Of a DNA stretch of 64,000 nucleotides, positions 61,831 through 64,000 are shown piece by piece; positions within the stretch are counted from its first letter, which is position 1; each line of letters opens with the position of its first letter. Position numbers and translations under genes: made by a program. The stretch is from Ulota crispa (lineage: Eukaryota > Streptophyta > Bryopsida > Orthotrichales > Orthotrichaceae), in NCBI GenBank assembly GCA_963920765.1, contig OY987245.1, forward strand, positions 16,446,727 through 16,510,726. Direction: 5' to 3'. The notes under the pieces were generated by a model, which saw only the letters and a list, made by a program, of their open reading frames with translations, was not told the origin of the DNA and did no database searches.

Positions 61831-64000
61831 GAAGCTGAGTGCGCAAGGGAATCATGAGTAAGCAAACAGGGCCCGGGGGCGTACAGGAGCGTCTGCGGTC
61901 CATCGTAGGACCCAAAGGCTGGGACTACGCGGTCTTTTGGCAGCTCCATGACGAGAAACGGTAACGGCCACTGGACTATTTAATAAGTAGAATCTTCAAT
62001 TATATCTTCCAAGTGTGATCCGTGAAATTTCTTTTGCTTTCCTCATACCCAATCTGAAAATATTTACAATTTCTCACCATTGGTAGTTCAGGTAAATTTT
62101 TTTTCTAAACTCTGCAGTCTCCAAGGTTGATACAACCTTGGATTGGGATGTTGTAATTCTGGCTATGAAACGAGCCAAACAAGGGAATGTTTAAAAAATA
62201 AAATAAATTTGAACAGAACAAGAGAATATTTTCTTTCTTCCTTTTCTGATGTGCAATTGAGTGTTCTGTTGAGAAGGAGATTGTGACTTGGGATGTGTTC
62301 ATGGTGTATTTTAGGTCATTGGATTGGACAGGATGTTGTTGCAGCGGTGCAGGGTCCGCGGGCAACGACAACTTGGTGGCATCTACCAGCAGTCGCTATC
62401 TGGAGTCCTCAACTTGCTGCCCAGATGTGAAGGGCTATCACCCTCCCATACACATCTGCTCGCTACTTGCAAGCATGCCCTCATCGGTGTCGTTGGACTC
62501 TGGGTACGTCCTCACAGCTGGATTCTATGAGTTATGATGGAACCCTCAAAAAAAAATGCTGGAGATTTTTGTTGTACGAGAAGTTAACCCATAAAGGACT
62601 ATGAGATTCATGCTTTTTATTAGCGGTTACGAGCGCACTAACCGAAGCTTTCTTTTGTCCCATCAATTTCTTCTTTTTGACTGACAAATTTCTCTGATTT
62701 TAGTCATATATCAAATTTTCCATTCTGATTTCAAAACTTTCACTCTTTTGTTCAGTAACATTGGCCATTTTTACATCAAGAACCAATGGACCTTTAGGAG
62801 CTAAAAAGTGAAAGAAAACTGCTAGAATATTTCTATCTTATTTCACTGGAGCTGCTTGTTCTAACAAAATAAGTTGCAAGCGAAAAATCCGTTGGTATGA
62901 AGTAGTCCCTTGACTGGGTTTCTTGCTGAGTGTGCACCGAATGCCAAAATGCAGGATTCAAGGGATGATTTTTCTCGGAGGCCAACCGAAGTGGGTACAC
63001 GTGGATCCGTCTATGGAGGGGCAGGTAAGGTGATCCCTCTCTTTTGGACGACGTCATATCTAAGTGCCTTTATGCACATGTTCAGCGAAGCAATGGTATG
63101 TGGTTGTATCCAGTCCTAGAAGACGGATTGCCTGGTTGAGGACCATTCAAAAATCTTCTCCAGTTCATGTCTTGATTCTCTCAAAGTACAAGTTGGTTTC
63201 AAGAGTGCTGATATTGTTTATTATGGTACAAAATCTTTCTTTTTGAAGAATCGGTCCAGGGATTGGAGCATCAAAGAATATAAAGCTTTTTGAGTTTGGA
63301 AATGTGATCTGGGCGTTGATAATTCTTTGTGTAGGATATGGGAGTGCAAACTAAAGTGTGCATACCTGTTCAAAGCGGCCTTGTGGAGCTCGGTGTTGCA
63401 AACCATGTACACCTCATTCCTCTGTAGTGAAGGTCGATATGCATGCTAGGACTTTTCTACCTTTGCTCATAAAACGTACAAAAAAGGGCAAATTATTCTG
63501 AAAGTTATATAGAAGGTAACCACACCAATCAGTAGAAAGAAGATTCACGCTTTAGATTTTTGAAGAATAGAAGAATATTTTGAAAGTCATAATAATCAGC
63601 CAGTAGCATTCAAAGTGGACTATTTTCTGCTTTTTGCTTTAGTACTTAGGGGACGGGTTAACGTACATTTGAATGAAGAGGTACTTCATCCACATATATA
63701 TATATATATATATCTCTCTCTCTCTCTAAAATGATTTTAAATTAGTGATGGTATGTAAACTCTGTTAGATTGTTTATTACCATGGAATCTTTACTCCAAA
63801 TTCTGCTGTTAGTATATAACTGGGGAATGTAACAACATCTAGGTGACGGAGAAAGCAGCTTTGGTGCAATATGTAAGAGCTCGATGTGGAGATCCGTGGC
63901 AACCAGGAATCTCTAAGCAAGCAAGCAGTGGCAACAACACCCTTGATGTGTCGGGTGGCCATGGGATGATGGATCAGCAGTCAGTGAAGATGTACTACTC
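61831..64000 (+). CDS. bHLH-MYC N-terminal-domain transcription factor, partial (3' end outside window)
   Basis: Likely nuclear transcription factor. Coding exons: 61,854-61,960 (exon probably starts at 61,831 with a short leader), 62,315-62,503, 62,955-63,024, 63,335-63,406, 63,843 to beyond 64,000. All junctions are GT-AG and in phase. ATG 61,854 starts MSKQTGPGGVQERLRSIVG. GWDYAVFWQLHDEKRSLDW (about residues 23-41) is the LR..V...GWxYAVFW signature of the bHLH-MYC_N domain. Exon 3 gives GQPKWVHVDPSMEGQ, and exon 4 gives DMGVQTKVCIPVQSGLVELG, the GxQTxVCIPVxxGxVELG strand motif of the same domain. Exon 5 continues VTEKAALVQYVRARCGDPW. The DNA-binding bHLH region would be downstream. LONESOME HIGHWAY-like and other MYC_N-domain bHLH proteins are the candidates; the subfamily is not decided. 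Intron 2 carries a TTAA MITE. Confidence 0.7.
62584..62804. mobile_element. TTAA-ended MITE, 221 bp, in an intron of the bHLH gene
   Basis: Begins TTAACCCATAAAGGAC and ends GACCTTTAGGAGCTAA. It lies between coding exons 2 and 3 without touching the splice sites. Confidence 0.7.
63692..63728. repeat. (AT)n(CT)n compound microsatellite
   Basis: About 10 AT followed by about 8 CT dinucleotides in the last intron of the bHLH gene seen here. Confidence 0.95.

Noticed and set aside
63025-63334. An additional small bHLH exon around 63,065-63,101
   Set aside because: An AG...GT pair exists, but including it breaks the phase between exon 3 and the DMGVQTKVCIPV exon, which join directly in phase.

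Overview
This is a window of nuclear DNA from a green plant. The evidence is an intron-rich endosomal NHX-type Na+/H+ exchanger gene, the start of a bHLH-MYC-type transcription factor gene, plant-type CACTA (En/Spm) transposase sequences, and AT-rich DNA between genes packed with small non-autonomous DNA transposons. Intron sizes and the style of the TNP2 transposase fit a seedless land plant such as a bryophyte or lycophyte, but the sequence alone does not fix the species.

Layout. 1-2.8 kb: a tandem repeat with a unit of about 128 bp and some unassigned exon-like sequence. 2.9-23.3 kb: a large decayed CACTA element. It has a TNP1-like, coiled-coil-bearing gene on the minus strand (2.9-6.0 kb) and a TNP2 transposase on the plus strand (11.3-22.2 kb). 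TNP2 is split by 5.3 kb of other DNA that holds a regular array with a unit of about 179 bp. A CACTA right terminus lies at 23,292. 23.3-24.5 kb: a broken gene fragment that resembles a DNA methyltransferase core. 26-34 kb: the NHX gene, modelled here as 21 coding exons and 637 codons, with every junction in phase. Two of its introns are AT-AC introns with U12-type signals.

34-57.4 kb: no host gene recognised. Instead there is a dense set of MITE-like and foldback elements. The main group has termini of the form TTAACCCCTAAAGGnCC and TTAA at its outer edge (13 elements, 36.1-62.8 kb). One of these is a foldback with two 355-base arms and a 14-base loop. Further families carry TA, 8-9 bp or 3 bp target-site duplications, and several elements sit inside others. 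These nestings give their own empty-site controls.

57.8-64 kb: a GC-rich, pyrimidine-rich region, a 390-bp tandem duplication, then the first five coding exons of a bHLH-MYC N-terminal-domain protein that runs off the right edge. Two small elements lie in or just upstream of that gene. The two host genes, an endosomal ion/pH regulator and a transcription factor, show no obvious functional link. No LTR pair or virus-like element was recognised.
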